From positions 1-33,361 of the forward strand of contig JBLRWQ010000033.1 in NCBI GenBank assembly GCA_047921175.1: DNA of 33,361 nt. Reading direction: 5' to 3'. Below, piece by piece: positions 22,444-30,508 of this stretch. This DNA is from T1Sed10-7 sp047921175 (lineage in GTDB: Bacteria; Actinomycetota; Nitriliruptoria; Nitriliruptorales; Nitriliruptoraceae). Position 1 is the stretch's first letter. Each line of letters begins with the position of its first letter. The notes under the pieces are model-generated. The model searched no databases. It was not told where the DNA came from and saw nothing but the letters and a program-made list of their open reading frames with translations. Position numbers and translations under genes: made by a program.

Positions 22444-23045
22444 GCGTCCTCCAGATGGGCCCGGTCGTTCCAGACCTCGATCACGGCCAGCTCACGCTTC
22501 CAGCCCAGGGTCGACACGCTCCCGGTCCCGAGGCCCAGATGACGACCGAGGGCGACCGGCTGACCGACCCAGCGCGCCGCCAGCGCACGCAGCAGGTGCC
22601 CGTGGCTGAACAGCAGCGCGTGCCCACCGGCGCGGCACAGCTCGACGAGTTCCGCGAGCAACGCGTCGACCCGCACGGCCACCTGCTCGGGTGACTCGCC
22701 ACCGGGGGCGCCATCGCGGTACAGCTCCCAGCCGGGGTCCTCCGCGCGGATCTCGGCCGTCGTGCGTCCTTCGTAGCGGCCGTAGTCCCACTCCCGGAGG
22801 CTGTCGCGGACCTCGGCCTGGCCGTCGAAGCCGGTGATGGCGCAGGTCTCGGCCGCACGGCGCAGCGGGCTGGTGAGCACCCGGGTGAAGCGCTGCCCGG
22901 CGAGCCGCTCGGCAACCAGGGCGATCCTGCGGCGACCGGCGGCGGTCAGGGGCAGGTCGGTGGACCCGGTGTGCTGGCCGGTCAGGCTCCACGCGGTCTC
23001 CGCGTGACGGACCAGGACGATGCGCTGCAGCGCGTCATCGCTCAT
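22440..23045 (-). CDS. Histidine phosphatase family protein (phosphoglycerate mutase-like)
   Basis: 201 residues. The catalytic motif is LVRHAETAW with nucleophile candidate His14 (RHA rather than the usual RHG). The second histidine is in LLFSHGHLLRALAARW and the acid in LREWDYGRYEGRT. The family comprises phosphatases and cofactor-dependent mutases acting on sugar or glycerate phosphates; similar proteins are sometimes labelled MSMEG_4193-like or CobC-like phosphatase. Its place between glk and pgl suggests a sugar-phosphate substrate, but that is only context. Coupled on both sides by ATGA. Confidence 0.88.
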   Translation of the reverse strand: MSDDALQRIVLVRHAETAWSLTGQHTGSTDLPLTAAGRRRIALVAERLAGQRFTRVLTSPLRRAAETCAITGFDGQAEVRDSLREWDYGRYEGRTTAEIRAEDPGWELYRDGAPGGESPEQVAVRVDALLAELVELCRAGGHALLFSHGHLLRALAARWVGQPVALGRHLGLGTGSVSTLGWKRELAVIEVWNDRAHLEDA

Positions 23046-23962
23046 GAGGTCGCCGCACGGACGGTGGTGGCGGTCGGTGCCGGTCCGGCCAGCCGGGCCC
23101 AGCCGGCGGCACCGACCAGCCCGGCGTCGTCGCCGAGTGCCGCGCTGCGGACCGCGATCGGCGGGTCCAGCGCGCGGGGACCATGACGATGCACCGCGGC
23201 CCGCACCGGCTCGAGCAGCTGCGGGTCGCGTCCCAGGCCCCCGCCCAGCACCACGACCTCGGGGGCGAACAGATGCGCGGTGTTGGTCACCGCAGCCGCG
23301 ACCACGGCGACGACCTGCTCCCAGACCTCGATCGCCGCGGGGTCCCCACCGCGCACCAACGCCGACAGCTCGGCCCCGGAGCCGGGCAGCCCGCGTGCCG
23401 CCCCGAGCCGTCCGAAGGCGGTGCCCGAGCCGAGGTCCTCCACGGTCGCCGGTTCGCCCCGTGCGAGCGCGGCACGATCGATGACCGTGTGCCCGAGCTC
23501 GGCGGCCGAGCGGCGCCCGCGCAGGAGCCGACCGCCGAGCACGACGCCGGCGCCCACACCGGTCGAGAACGTGAGGTAGACGACATCGTCGGCCCCGCGA
23601 CCGGCACCGAAGCAGGCCTCCCCGACGGTGGCGAGGTCCGCATCGTTGGCCAGCGCCACGGGCACGCCGAGGTGCTCGCGGAGCAGGTCCTCGCGCAGCG
23701 CCTCGGGCCAGTGCTCCGGCAGGTTGGGGGCGTACTCGAGCGCACCCTCACGGTGGTCGATGCGACCGGGGACGCCGATCACCGCCCGGGCGACCGGTTC
23801 GGCCGCGAGGAGCTCGCCCACCAGGCGCAGGAGCGCGTCCGGGCAGCGATCCTGACGGGGTGTCGGCTGGGTCCGACGCCGCAGCACCTCGCCGTCCGCG
23901 GCGACGACCGCCGCGCGCATGGTCGTGCCGCCGAGGTCGACGGCCAGCGTGGGCTCAGGCAT
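23042..23962 (-). CDS. glk: ROK family glucokinase
   Basis: 306 residues. The N-terminal ATP-binding strand LAVDLGGTTMRAAVV, the sugar-binding LANDADLATVGEACFGAG and the phosphate loop TFSTGVGAGVVLGG are intact. The family ExGH motif is present as AELGH, but the zinc-binding cysteine cluster that usually follows (CxCGxxGCxE) is absent; instead the segment reads ALARGEPATVEDLGSGTAF. Such zinc-less ROK kinases exist. ATG 23962 lies upstream of the zwf stop, an 8-base overlap. Phosphorylates glucose for entry into the pathway encoded by its neighbours. Confidence 0.88.
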   Translation of the reverse strand: MPEPTLAVDLGGTTMRAAVVAADGEVLRRRTQPTPRQDRCPDALLRLVGELLAAEPVARAVIGVPGRIDHREGALEYAPNLPEHWPEALREDLLREHLGVPVALANDADLATVGEACFGAGRGADDVVYLTFSTGVGAGVVLGGRLLRGRRSAAELGHTVIDRAALARGEPATVEDLGSGTAFGRLGAARGLPGSGAELSALVRGGDPAAIEVWEQVVAVVAAAVTNTAHLFAPEVVVLGGGLGRDPQLLEPVRAAVHRHGPRALDPPIAVRSAALGDDAGLVGAAGWARLAGPAPTATTVRAATS

Positions 23963-25373
23963 CGTCGTGCCGCGCCTCGTCGGCGAGCTCCGGGTCGTGC
24001 CAGGACGTCCCATCGGGCAGCAAGGTCTCGGCCTGGGCCGGCCCCCACGTCCCGCGCTCGTACGGATGGACGGGTCCGACCTCGCCGAGCACCGGGCCGA
24101 CCACCCGCCAGGCCTCCTCGACGCCGTCCGCGCGGGCGAAGAGCCGCTGGTCGCCGTCGAGGGCGTCGTCGAGCAGGCGCGCGTACGCCTCCTCACGGGT
24201 GCCCTCCGCCTGCTCGTCGTAGCGGTAGGCCAGCTCCACGGGGTGGCTGACCATCTCCCCGCCGGGGGCCTTGATCTGGACCTGGAGCCCGACCTCACCG
24301 CCCGGCTTGATGCGGAACCGCAGCCGGTTCGGTGCCGGCGGTGGCGCGTCGCAGCGGGCGAAGAACGTCAGCGGTGGCCGCTTGAACTCCACGACCACCT
24401 CGGTGGCCGTCGCCGCGAGCGCCTTGCCGGCCCGGATGGAGAAGGGCACGCCGGCCCAGCGCCACGACTCGATCGTGGTGGTCAACGCGACGTAGGTCTC
24501 CACCTCGGAGTCCGACGCGACGCCGTCCTCGTCCCGGTAGCCCGCGTACTGCCCGCGGACCATGTGCGCGGGGTCGAGCGCGGGGATGGCACGGAGCACC
24601 TTGACCTTCTCGTCCCGCAACGCGTCCGCGCTGGTGTCGACCGGCGGCTCCATGGCCACCAGGGTCAGCACCTGCAGCAGGTGGTTCTGCACCACGTCGC
24701 GCAGGGTCCCGACCTCGTCGTAGAACGACCCGCGCCCCTCCACATCGATCGACTCGGCCATCGTGATCTGCACGCTGGCGATGTGGTGCCGGTTCCAGGA
24801 CGGCTCCAGCAACGAGTTGGCGAGCCGGAACACCAGCACGTCCAGCACCTGGTCCTTGCCGAGGAAGTGGTCGATGCGGAACACGGACGCCTCGTCGAAG
24901 GCGCCCAGCACGCAGCGGTTCAGTTCCCGTGCCGATGCGAGGTCGCGACCGAACGGCTTCTCCAGCACGACCCGACCCCGGGCAGCGATCCCGGCCTCGG
25001 CGAGACCGGCGACCACCGTGTCGAACAGGCTCGGGGGGATCGCGAGGTAGAGCAGCGGCCGCGCCGAGCCCTCCAGGGTGGAGGCGAGCTGCGCGAAGGT
25101 GGCGGGGTCGCGGTAGTCGCCGGCGATGTAGTCCAGCGTGGCGAGGAGGTGCTCGACGGCGGCCGGATCCGGGTCACCGACGACGAAGCGGGCGATCGAC
25201 GCTTCGACCCGGTCGCGGAGCTCCTGCACCGTCCACTCCGAGGCGGCCACCGCGACCACGCGGGCCGGCAGCCGCCCGGTGCGGGCCAGCTCGTACAGGG
25301 CCGGGTAGAGCTTGCGCTGCGCGAGGTCGCCGGTCCCGCCGAACAGCACCAGGCTGTCGGAACGCTCGGTCAC
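23955..25373 (-). CDS. zwf: Glucose-6-phosphate 1-dehydrogenase
   Basis: 472 residues. The nucleotide site is LVLFGGTGDLAQRKLYPALY and the substrate-binding active site is VFRIDHFLGKDQVLD. YDEVGTLRDVVQNHLLQ is also conserved; all are hallmarks of Zwf. It oxidises glucose-6-phosphate to the lactone, usually making NADPH. ATGA overlap with gnd upstream. No separate opcA-like assembly factor gene is seen in this operon, although opcA usually accompanies zwf in Actinobacteria. Confidence 0.95.
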   Translation of the reverse strand: MTERSDSLVLFGGTGDLAQRKLYPALYELARTGRLPARVVAVAASEWTVQELRDRVEASIARFVVGDPDPAAVEHLLATLDYIAGDYRDPATFAQLASTLEGSARPLLYLAIPPSLFDTVVAGLAEAGIAARGRVVLEKPFGRDLASARELNRCVLGAFDEASVFRIDHFLGKDQVLDVLVFRLANSLLEPSWNRHHIASVQITMAESIDVEGRGSFYDEVGTLRDVVQNHLLQVLTLVAMEPPVDTSADALRDEKVKVLRAIPALDPAHMVRGQYAGYRDEDGVASDSEVETYVALTTTIESWRWAGVPFSIRAGKALAATATEVVVEFKRPPLTFFARCDAPPPAPNRLRFRIKPGGEVGLQVQIKAPGGEMVSHPVELAYRYDEQAEGTREEAYARLLDDALDGDQRLFARADGVEEAWRVVGPVLGEVGPVHPYERGTWGPAQAETLLPDGTSWHDPELADEARHDDA

Positions 25374-26242
25374 GACCGCACCTCGTGCCCACCGAAGGCG
25401 TTGCGCATGATCGCGATCGCCTTCATGGCCGGCGCGTCATCCTGCCGGGACGAGAAGCGGGCGAAGAGCGCGGCGGTGATCGCGGGTGCGGGGACGGCCA
25501 GCTCGATCGCCTGCTCCACGGTCCAGCGGCCCTCACCGGAGTCCTCCGCCCAGCCCCGCACGGTCTCCAGCTCGGGGTCGGCATGCACGGCGTCGGCGAA
25601 CAGGTCGAGCAGCCAGGAGCGCACGACGGAGCCGTGGCGCCAGACCTCGAGCGCGGCCGGAAGGTCGATGTCGAGGTCGCTGGCCGCCAGGAGCTCGTAG
25701 CCCTCGGCCAGGCTCTGCATCATCCCGTACTCGACCCCGTTGTGGATCATCTTGGTGTAGTGGCCGGCGCCGACGGGGCCCACGTGGGCGAAGCCGTCGT
25801 CGGTGACCAGGGCGTCGAAGACCGGGCCGAGGTCGGAGATGTCCGGCTCGTGACCGCCGGCCATGATGCAGTAGCCCTCGTCGAGGCCCCACACGCCGCC
25901 GCTGACCCCGGCATCCACGAAACCGATGCCGCGCTCAGCGAGGCCCGCGCCATGGGCCTGCGAGTGCCGGAAGTTGGAGTTGCCGCCGTCGATGACCAGG
26001 TCGCCCGCATCGAGCAGGTCCGACAGCGCCGTGATCGTGTCGGCGGTCGGTCCACCGGAGGGGACCATCACCCACACGATGCGGCGCGGCTGCCCGTCCA
26101 GCGCGGCGACGAGCTCCTCGAGGGAGTCGACGTCCCGTGCTGCGGGGTCTCGGTCGAAACCGATCACCTCGTGGCCGTGGCGGCGTAGCCGCGTGGCCAT
26201 GTTGCCGCCCATCTTGCCGAGTCCGATCATGCCGATCTTCAT
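25370..26242 (-). CDS. gnd: 6-phosphogluconate dehydrogenase, short (GndA/YqeC-like) type
   Basis: 290 residues, much shorter than the ~470-residue NADP-type Gnd. Motifs: MIGLGKMGGNMATRL, WVMVPSGGPTADTI, DLVIDGGNSNFRHS, and HNGVEYGMMQSLAEGYELL with the catalytic Lys just before (HYTKMIHNG). Members of the short class are often NAD-preferring; the residue after the first strand is Asp in IGFDRDP, consistent with NAD (inference). Starts at ATG 26242 with a GAGGAG site; 36 bases after tal. Confidence 0.93.
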   Translation of the reverse strand: MKIGMIGLGKMGGNMATRLRRHGHEVIGFDRDPAARDVDSLEELVAALDGQPRRIVWVMVPSGGPTADTITALSDLLDAGDLVIDGGNSNFRHSQAHGAGLAERGIGFVDAGVSGGVWGLDEGYCIMAGGHEPDISDLGPVFDALVTDDGFAHVGPVGAGHYTKMIHNGVEYGMMQSLAEGYELLAASDLDIDLPAALEVWRHGSVVRSWLLDLFADAVHADPELETVRGWAEDSGEGRWTVEQAIELAVPAPAITAALFARFSSRQDDAPAMKAIAIMRNAFGGHEVRS

Positions 26243-26278
26243 GGGGTGCTCCTCGTCGTTGTTGGTGTCGTGGGTGCG

Positions 26279-27367
26279 CTAGGCCGCGGCCCGCAGCGAG
26301 GCGACCTTGGTGCGGATGCAGTCCAGGAGGTTGTCGAAGGAGGTCGCGAAGCTCGCGTCACCCTGCTGCTGCAACCGGGCCCCGAGCGGCTCCAGGTCCA
26401 CCCCGGCCTCGCCGGCCGCCTCAGCGATCGCCTGCGCGTCGGCGCTCGCGGCGGCGAGGGTGCCGGTGACCGAGCCGTCGCGGTCGAAGGCCAGCATGGT
26501 GTGCTCCGGCATGGTGTTCACGGTGCCGTCCGCGACCAGCGCGCCGACGTAGTAGCCGTCGTCGAGGCGCGGGTCCTTCGCCGAGGTGCTCGCCCACAGC
26601 AGCCGCTGCGGGTGCGCGCCGGCCGCGGCCAGCTGCTGCCAGCGGTCGCCGGCCAGCAGCTCCAGGTGGGCGGTGTAGGCCAGCTGGGCGTTGGCGACCG
26701 CGAGCCGGTTGTGGAGGACCTCCGGCAGCTCGGGGTTCGCGGCGGCGTCGATCCGGCTGACGAAGAAGGAGGCGACCGAGGCCACGCGCAGGTCCTGCCC
26801 TGCTTCCCGGCGCCGCTCCAGCCCCCGCTGGTAGGCCTCGGCGGTGTCCGACCACTGTGAGAGCGAGAACAGCAGGGTGACGTTGACGTGCACCCCGCGA
26901 GCGATGAGCTCCTCGATCGCGGCGATCCCGGCCGGGGTCCCGGGGACCTTGACCATCAGGTTGGCCCGGTCGACCCGGCGTGCGAGCTCGAGTGCCATCG
27001 CGACGGAGCCGTCGGTGTCATGCGCGAGCCGCGGTGGCAGCTCCAACGAGACGAACCCGTCGCGACCGTCGGTCGCGGCGTGGATCGGTGCCAGGAGGTC
27101 CGCGGTGTCCTGGATGTCGCGGATCGCCAGACGCCAGAAGATCTCCTCGGCGTCCTCGACCCCCTCGTCGAGGGCGTCGGAGATCGCCTGGTCGTAGTCA
27201 CCGCCGCCGGCGATGGCCTGCTCGAAGATCGTCGGGTTGGACGTCACGCCGGTCACGGCGTAGCGGTCGATGAAGCTGGCCAGCTGACCGCTGTCGAGCA
27301 GCGCGCGGCGGATGTTGTCGTACCAGACGCTCTGTCCTGCCGCGGCGACGTCCTGGAGTGCTCCCAT
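26279..27367 (-). CDS. tal: Transaldolase
   Basis: 362 residues of the actinobacterial (TalB-class) type. Motifs: GVTSNPTIFEQAI, the Schiff-base lysine in ANLMVKVPGTPAGIAAIEEL, and HVNVTLLFSLSQW. The C-terminal part (WASTSAKDPRLDDGYYVGAL and VNTMPEHTM) is typical. It exchanges dihydroxyacetone units in the non-oxidative pentose phosphate pathway. ATG 27367 is chosen for GAGGAG nine bases upstream; the frame is open much further but that part is antisense to the lipoprotein and MFS region. First gene of the eight-gene operon, with an ECF-type promoter at 27461-27486. Confidence 0.95.
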   Translation of the reverse strand: MGALQDVAAAGQSVWYDNIRRALLDSGQLASFIDRYAVTGVTSNPTIFEQAIAGGGDYDQAISDALDEGVEDAEEIFWRLAIRDIQDTADLLAPIHAATDGRDGFVSLELPPRLAHDTDGSVAMALELARRVDRANLMVKVPGTPAGIAAIEELIARGVHVNVTLLFSLSQWSDTAEAYQRGLERRREAGQDLRVASVASFFVSRIDAAANPELPEVLHNRLAVANAQLAYTAHLELLAGDRWQQLAAAGAHPQRLLWASTSAKDPRLDDGYYVGALVADGTVNTMPEHTMLAFDRDGSVTGTLAAASADAQAIAEAAGEAGVDLEPLGARLQQQGDASFATSFDNLLDCIRTKVASLRAAA

Positions 27368-27460
27368 GGGTGAACTCCTCATGCTCCGGGCGGGGAAGGA
27401 AGGGGGGTGGCCGGCAGAATCGCGGCCTCGGGTCCGTGTGGTGTCCGCTCCATGCCGGGG

Positions 27461-27486
27461 AACCGTCGAGGCTCGCGAACGCTTCC
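27461..27486 (-). promoter_or_regulatory. ECF-type promoter of the pentose phosphate operon
   Basis: On the minus strand GGAAG (27486-27482), exactly 18 bases, GTT (27463-27461) followed by CCCC. It gives a ~90-base leader to tal. No other promoter is evident in the later genes, which mostly overlap, so it may drive the whole 9.5-kb operon. Confidence 0.7.
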
Positions 27487-27541
27487 ACCGGGCTCGCATC
27501 TCGCTCGGTACGGTCCCGGGGACCGACCTGGGGAGGTGCGC

Positions 27542-27985
27542 ATGGGATGGAGGCCACGCACGCGCCGGAGCTGCCGCTGGGTGCCGCTGCTCGCGCTCGT
27601 CGGCGCCGTCGTGCTCGGCGCCTGCGCGACGTCCGACGCGCCTGACGGCGACGCCCGGGAGCAGCGCTACCCCGATGTGCTGGCGGCGGAGCTCCAGGCC
27701 ACGAACGGGACGTGGCAGCTCAGCGCCACGCTGTCCTCCCCGTACGACACCCCGGAGCGCTACGCGGATGCGTTCCGGGCGCTGGACGAGGATGGCAACG
27801 TGCTCGGCGTCCGTGAGCTCGCCCACGACCACGCGAACGAGCAGCCCTTCACCCGGTCCCTGTCCGGCCTGGCGATCCCCGAGGATGTCGAGCGGATCAC
27901 CGTCGAGGGCCGCGACCAGCGCTACGGCTGGGGCGGCGCCACGGTCGAGGTCGAGGTCCCCGCCGGCGCGGACGGGGGTGGCTGA
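27542..27985 (+). CDS. Small lipoprotein, unknown function
   Basis: 147 residues. A lipoprotein signal (basic WRPRTRRSCRW, then a hydrophobic run ending VVLGAC, Cys28) leads to a compact domain of beta character (GTWQLSATLSSPYDTPERYADAF, LGVRELAHDHANEQPFTRSL, VERITVEGRD). The strand-rich pattern and HDHANEQPF motif look like a conserved small extracytoplasmic domain, but I cannot name it. ATG 27542 follows GGGGAGG. Its last 64 bases overlap the convergent MFS gene in antisense. No clear promoter of its own was found in 27368-27541. Confidence 0.75.
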   Translation: MGWRPRTRRSCRWVPLLALVGAVVLGACATSDAPDGDAREQRYPDVLAAELQATNGTWQLSATLSSPYDTPERYADAFRALDEDGNVLGVRELAHDHANEQPFTRSLSGLAIPEDVERITVEGRDQRYGWGGATVEVEVPAGADGGG

Positions 27986-29199
27986 CCCGCTCGTTCGTTC
28001 GGTCTCGCCGCGAGGCGGGCGTCCTCGGCGCGGAGCGCCTGGAGCGCGACGATGCCGAGCACCGGCCCCGGGACCAGCACCAGGAAGGCCCACGACCAGC
28101 CGACCGCCCCGACCAGGACGGGCACGAGCCAGATGGTGGCGACGGTGAGCACGAAGCCCAGCGCCAACTGCAGCGTGACGGCGGTCCCGACGTAGCGCTG
28201 GTCGGCGACGTCGGTGACGATGGTGGAGAACAGCGCCGAGTCGGCGATCACGGTCACACCCCACACGACGGCCACCGTCACCACCAGCCACGGTGCACGA
28301 CCGAAGGTGACACCGATCGCCAGCGCGGACGTCCCCGACCAGGCCAGGGCCACCGCGGCCGTGCGGGGCCGGCCGGCGTGGTCCGACCGCACGCCGCCGA
28401 GCACCGCACCGATGGCTCCCGCTGCGATCACCGCGAACGCCGCGAGCGCCGCCCACCGGTCGGCACCGACGAGCTGGCGGCGCTCGAAGGAGGCGAGCAG
28501 GAACGCCCCGATCCAGGCCCACATGGCGTACAGCTCCCACATGTGCCCGAGGTAGCCCAGGGTGGCGAGCCGGACCCGACGGTCCGCGAGCACCCGGACG
28601 GCGGCGCGCGGATCGAAGCGGGCGGCGGGGAAGGCGAACGGCCCCTCGGGCACCGTCAGGGCGAGGCCCCCGCCGAGCAGGGTCGTCAGCGACGTGACGA
28701 CCACGACGAGACGCCAGTCGACCCCGCCGCCGGCGCGGATCAGGTGCGGGAGCGCCGACCCGACCGTCAGGGCGCCGGTGATCGTGCCGAGCGCGAAGCC
28801 CCGCTCGGCGCGGTACCAGGTCGCCATGGCCTTCATCGCCGGCGGGTAGACACCCGCGAGGGCGACGCCGGTCAGCAGCCGCCAGACGATCGCGCCGCTG
28901 ACGGACGACACGGTGAGCAGGGCCAGGTTCGCCCCGGCGGCGAGCACCGCGCCGACGGCGATCACGACCCGCGGGGCGACGGTGTCGCTCAGCGACCAGA
29001 CGGCGCTCGCCAGCGCCCCGACCACGAACCCGAGCTGGACGGCGATCGTGAGCCACGCCGCGGCGCTCGGGCCCAACCCCCACGCGGCCCGCAGCTGCGG
29101 GACCACCGCAGCGGCCGAGAACCAGGTGCTCATCGCGAGCAGCACCGCCAGCGCCAGGCGTCTCAGCGCCCGCCTGCGCACCTGCGGTGACCCCTCCAC
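27922..29199 (-). CDS. Major facilitator superfamily transporter
   Basis: 425 residues, about 12 hydrophobic helices. The first helix has AMSTWFSAAAVVPQL, the helix 2-3 region LSDTVAPRV, and the middle loop PEGPFAFPAARFDPRAAVRVL. The second half repeats with GGVRSDHAGRPRTAAVALAW, a motif-A-like loop. It probably exports or imports a small molecule by proton exchange; substrate unknown. GTG 29199 has GGAAGGAT about nine bases upstream; the longer frame (to 29619) is not coding-like. An ECF-type promoter lies at 29235-29260. The ~30-residue Pro/Ser/Thr C-terminal tail is encoded in the region that overlaps the lipoprotein gene. Confidence 0.88.
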   Translation of the reverse strand: MEGSPQVRRRALRRLALAVLLAMSTWFSAAAVVPQLRAAWGLGPSAAAWLTIAVQLGFVVGALASAVWSLSDTVAPRVVIAVGAVLAAGANLALLTVSSVSGAIVWRLLTGVALAGVYPPAMKAMATWYRAERGFALGTITGALTVGSALPHLIRAGGGVDWRLVVVVTSLTTLLGGGLALTVPEGPFAFPAARFDPRAAVRVLADRRVRLATLGYLGHMWELYAMWAWIGAFLLASFERRQLVGADRWAALAAFAVIAAGAIGAVLGGVRSDHAGRPRTAAVALAWSGTSALAIGVTFGRAPWLVVTVAVVWGVTVIADSALFSTIVTDVADQRYVGTAVTLQLALGFVLTVATIWLVPVLVGAVGWSWAFLVLVPGPVLGIVALQALRAEDARLAARPNERAGQPPPSAPAGTSTSTVAPPQP

Positions 29200-29234
29200 G
29201 TCGTGATCCTTCCCGCGCGACGTCCCGTCCGACG

Positions 29235-29260
29235 AACCGGCCGCACGGGCGGGCCATTCC
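29235..29260 (-). promoter_or_regulatory. ECF-type promoter of the MFS gene
   Basis: On the minus strand GGAAT (29260-29256), exactly 18 bases, GTT (29237-29235), 35 bases before GTG 29199. Divergent from the SRPBCC promoter 41 bases away. Confidence 0.7.
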
Positions 29261-29300
29261 GTGCCGAGGCGGCCCCCAGGACGAGCATCCCCGACCGGAG

Positions 29301-29326
29301 GGAAGCCGGGACGCGTCCCGGCGGTT
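29301..29326 (+). promoter_or_regulatory. ECF-type promoter with perfectly palindromic spacer
   Basis: GGAAG (29301-29305), exactly 18 bases, GTT (29324-29326). Bases 29305-29322 form a perfect 18-base palindrome centred on ACGCGT, and flanking GGAGGGAA/TTCCCTCC extend the dyad over the whole promoter. It lies 36 bases before the SRPBCC start. Confidence 0.7.
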
Positions 29327-29362
29327 CCCTCCACAACCACGATGTCAACACCGGAGGTATCC

Positions 29363-29752
29363 ATGGCCACCGTCCGCCACCACACCACCATCGACCGTTC
29401 ACCCGACGAGGTCTGGAAGGTGGTGGCCGACGCCGGCGCGATCTCCACCTGGTTCCCGATCATCGAGACGAGCGAACTCGACGGCAAGGTGCGGCACTGC
29501 ACGGTGCAGGGCGGCGGGCAGCTCGAGGAGGAGATCGTCACCTCCGACGATGAGCTGCGACGGTTCCAGTACCGCATCGTCGGCGGGGACATGCCGCTCG
29601 ACTTCCACCTCGCCACCATCGACGTGCTGCCGGTCGGCGAGGGATCGCTGGTCGTCTACTCCACCGAGGTGGAGCCCGCGGAGGCGGCCGGCCAGATGGG
29701 CGCCGTGCTCAGCGCCGGGCTCGACGGCCTCCGCCACCACCTGGAGGGCTGA
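29363..29752 (+). CDS. SRPBCC (START/polyketide cyclase-like) family protein
   Basis: 129 residues. The fold is recognised from the N-terminal TVRHHTTIDRSPDEVWKVVAD (first strand, then helix with PxxVW), the short GAISTWFPIIETSEL segment, the central antiparallel sheet and a long C-terminal helix (GQMGAVLSAGLDGLRHHLE). SRPBCC proteins hold a hydrophobic ligand in a deep pocket; many actinobacterial ones act in lipid or polyketide metabolism or stress. The ligand is unknown. ATG 29363 has GGAGG six bases upstream. It has its own ECF-type promoter and faces the MFS gene, so the two may be co-induced. Confidence 0.88.
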   Translation: MATVRHHTTIDRSPDEVWKVVADAGAISTWFPIIETSELDGKVRHCTVQGGGQLEEEIVTSDDELRRFQYRIVGGDMPLDFHLATIDVLPVGEGSLVVYSTEVEPAEAAGQMGAVLSAGLDGLRHHLEG

Positions 29753-29768
29753 TCCCCGCGGCGGGCGG

Positions 29769-30497
29769 TCAGGCCGGCCCCGCACGCAGCGCGTCGCGCC
29801 GCTCCCGGAACCAGGCGAGCAGTCGCGCCTGAGGGTCGCCCTCGTCGACGAGGTCGCCCGCGGCCAGGCTCGCGCCCGTCAGCCGTGCGTCGTTCCAGCA
29901 CGGGCCGGGGGGTGGCGGCGTCCACGGCACCACGTACGCGTAGGGCGCCGCGATGACCTCGTCGCCCGGCGACACCCCGTACGAGGCCCGGCGCTCCCCG
30001 CCGAGCAGCTCCGTGCCGACGTCGAAGTGCTCCGGCCACAGGGTCGGGACGCCCGCGTCCGTGGAGACGGGGTCGGCGACCAGCGCCTGCAGGACACGGG
30101 CGCCGAGGTGGAACCACCCTCCGAGCCAGGCGGCCACCTCCCGGTCGATCGGGAGCACGGTGTCCGGTGCCACCTCGCCGGGCGGGTCGTGGAGCCCGGG
30201 CTGCTGGCCCCACCGCGGCGGACCGACCTCGCCGAGCACCCACACCTGGGCTGCACCGAGGGTGGTCACCGAGCGCCGCTGCGGACCCGACGGTCCGCGG
30301 ACGACGAGCTCATCGAGCTCGACCGCGACCCCGACCGGCTCGTCCGCCGTGGTCCGGAACCCGGTCGGCGTGGGCTCGAGCCCGGAGTGCCCGCGGCGGC
30401 GGAAGCGCTCCTCGGCGACCACGTGTGCGGCGAGCAGGTGCCAGCTGCGACGGGTCGGGGCCAGGACGTCGGGGGACGGGACGGGACGCAGGGGCAT
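29769..30497 (-). CDS. Conserved-looking protein of unknown function downstream of the Rieske-ThDP gene
   Basis: 242 residues, not recognised. It begins MPLRPVPSPDVLAPTRRSWH, with an N-terminal helix LLAAHVVAEERFRRRGHSG and then a beta-rich core (VGVAVELDELVVRG, VTTLGAAQVWVLGEVG). The C-terminal part contains EHFDVGTELLGGERRASYGV and the acidic/proline region EVIAAPYAYVVPWTPPPPGP. The EHFDVG segment gives a His near acidic residues, but no catalytic motif is certain. ATG 30497 lies 11 bases after the Rieske-ThDP stop, so the two are probably one operon. No signal peptide or membrane helix. Confidence 0.65.
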   Translation of the reverse strand: MPLRPVPSPDVLAPTRRSWHLLAAHVVAEERFRRRGHSGLEPTPTGFRTTADEPVGVAVELDELVVRGPSGPQRRSVTTLGAAQVWVLGEVGPPRWGQQPGLHDPPGEVAPDTVLPIDREVAAWLGGWFHLGARVLQALVADPVSTDAGVPTLWPEHFDVGTELLGGERRASYGVSPGDEVIAAPYAYVVPWTPPPPGPCWNDARLTGASLAAGDLVDEGDPQARLLAWFRERRDALRAGPA

Positions 30498-30508
30498 GAG
30501 GGAACCGA

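Noticed and set aside
27459..27463. GGAAC as a promoter for the lipoprotein at 27542
   Set aside because: No GTT at the proper distance on the plus strand; the same bases are the minus-strand -10 before tal.
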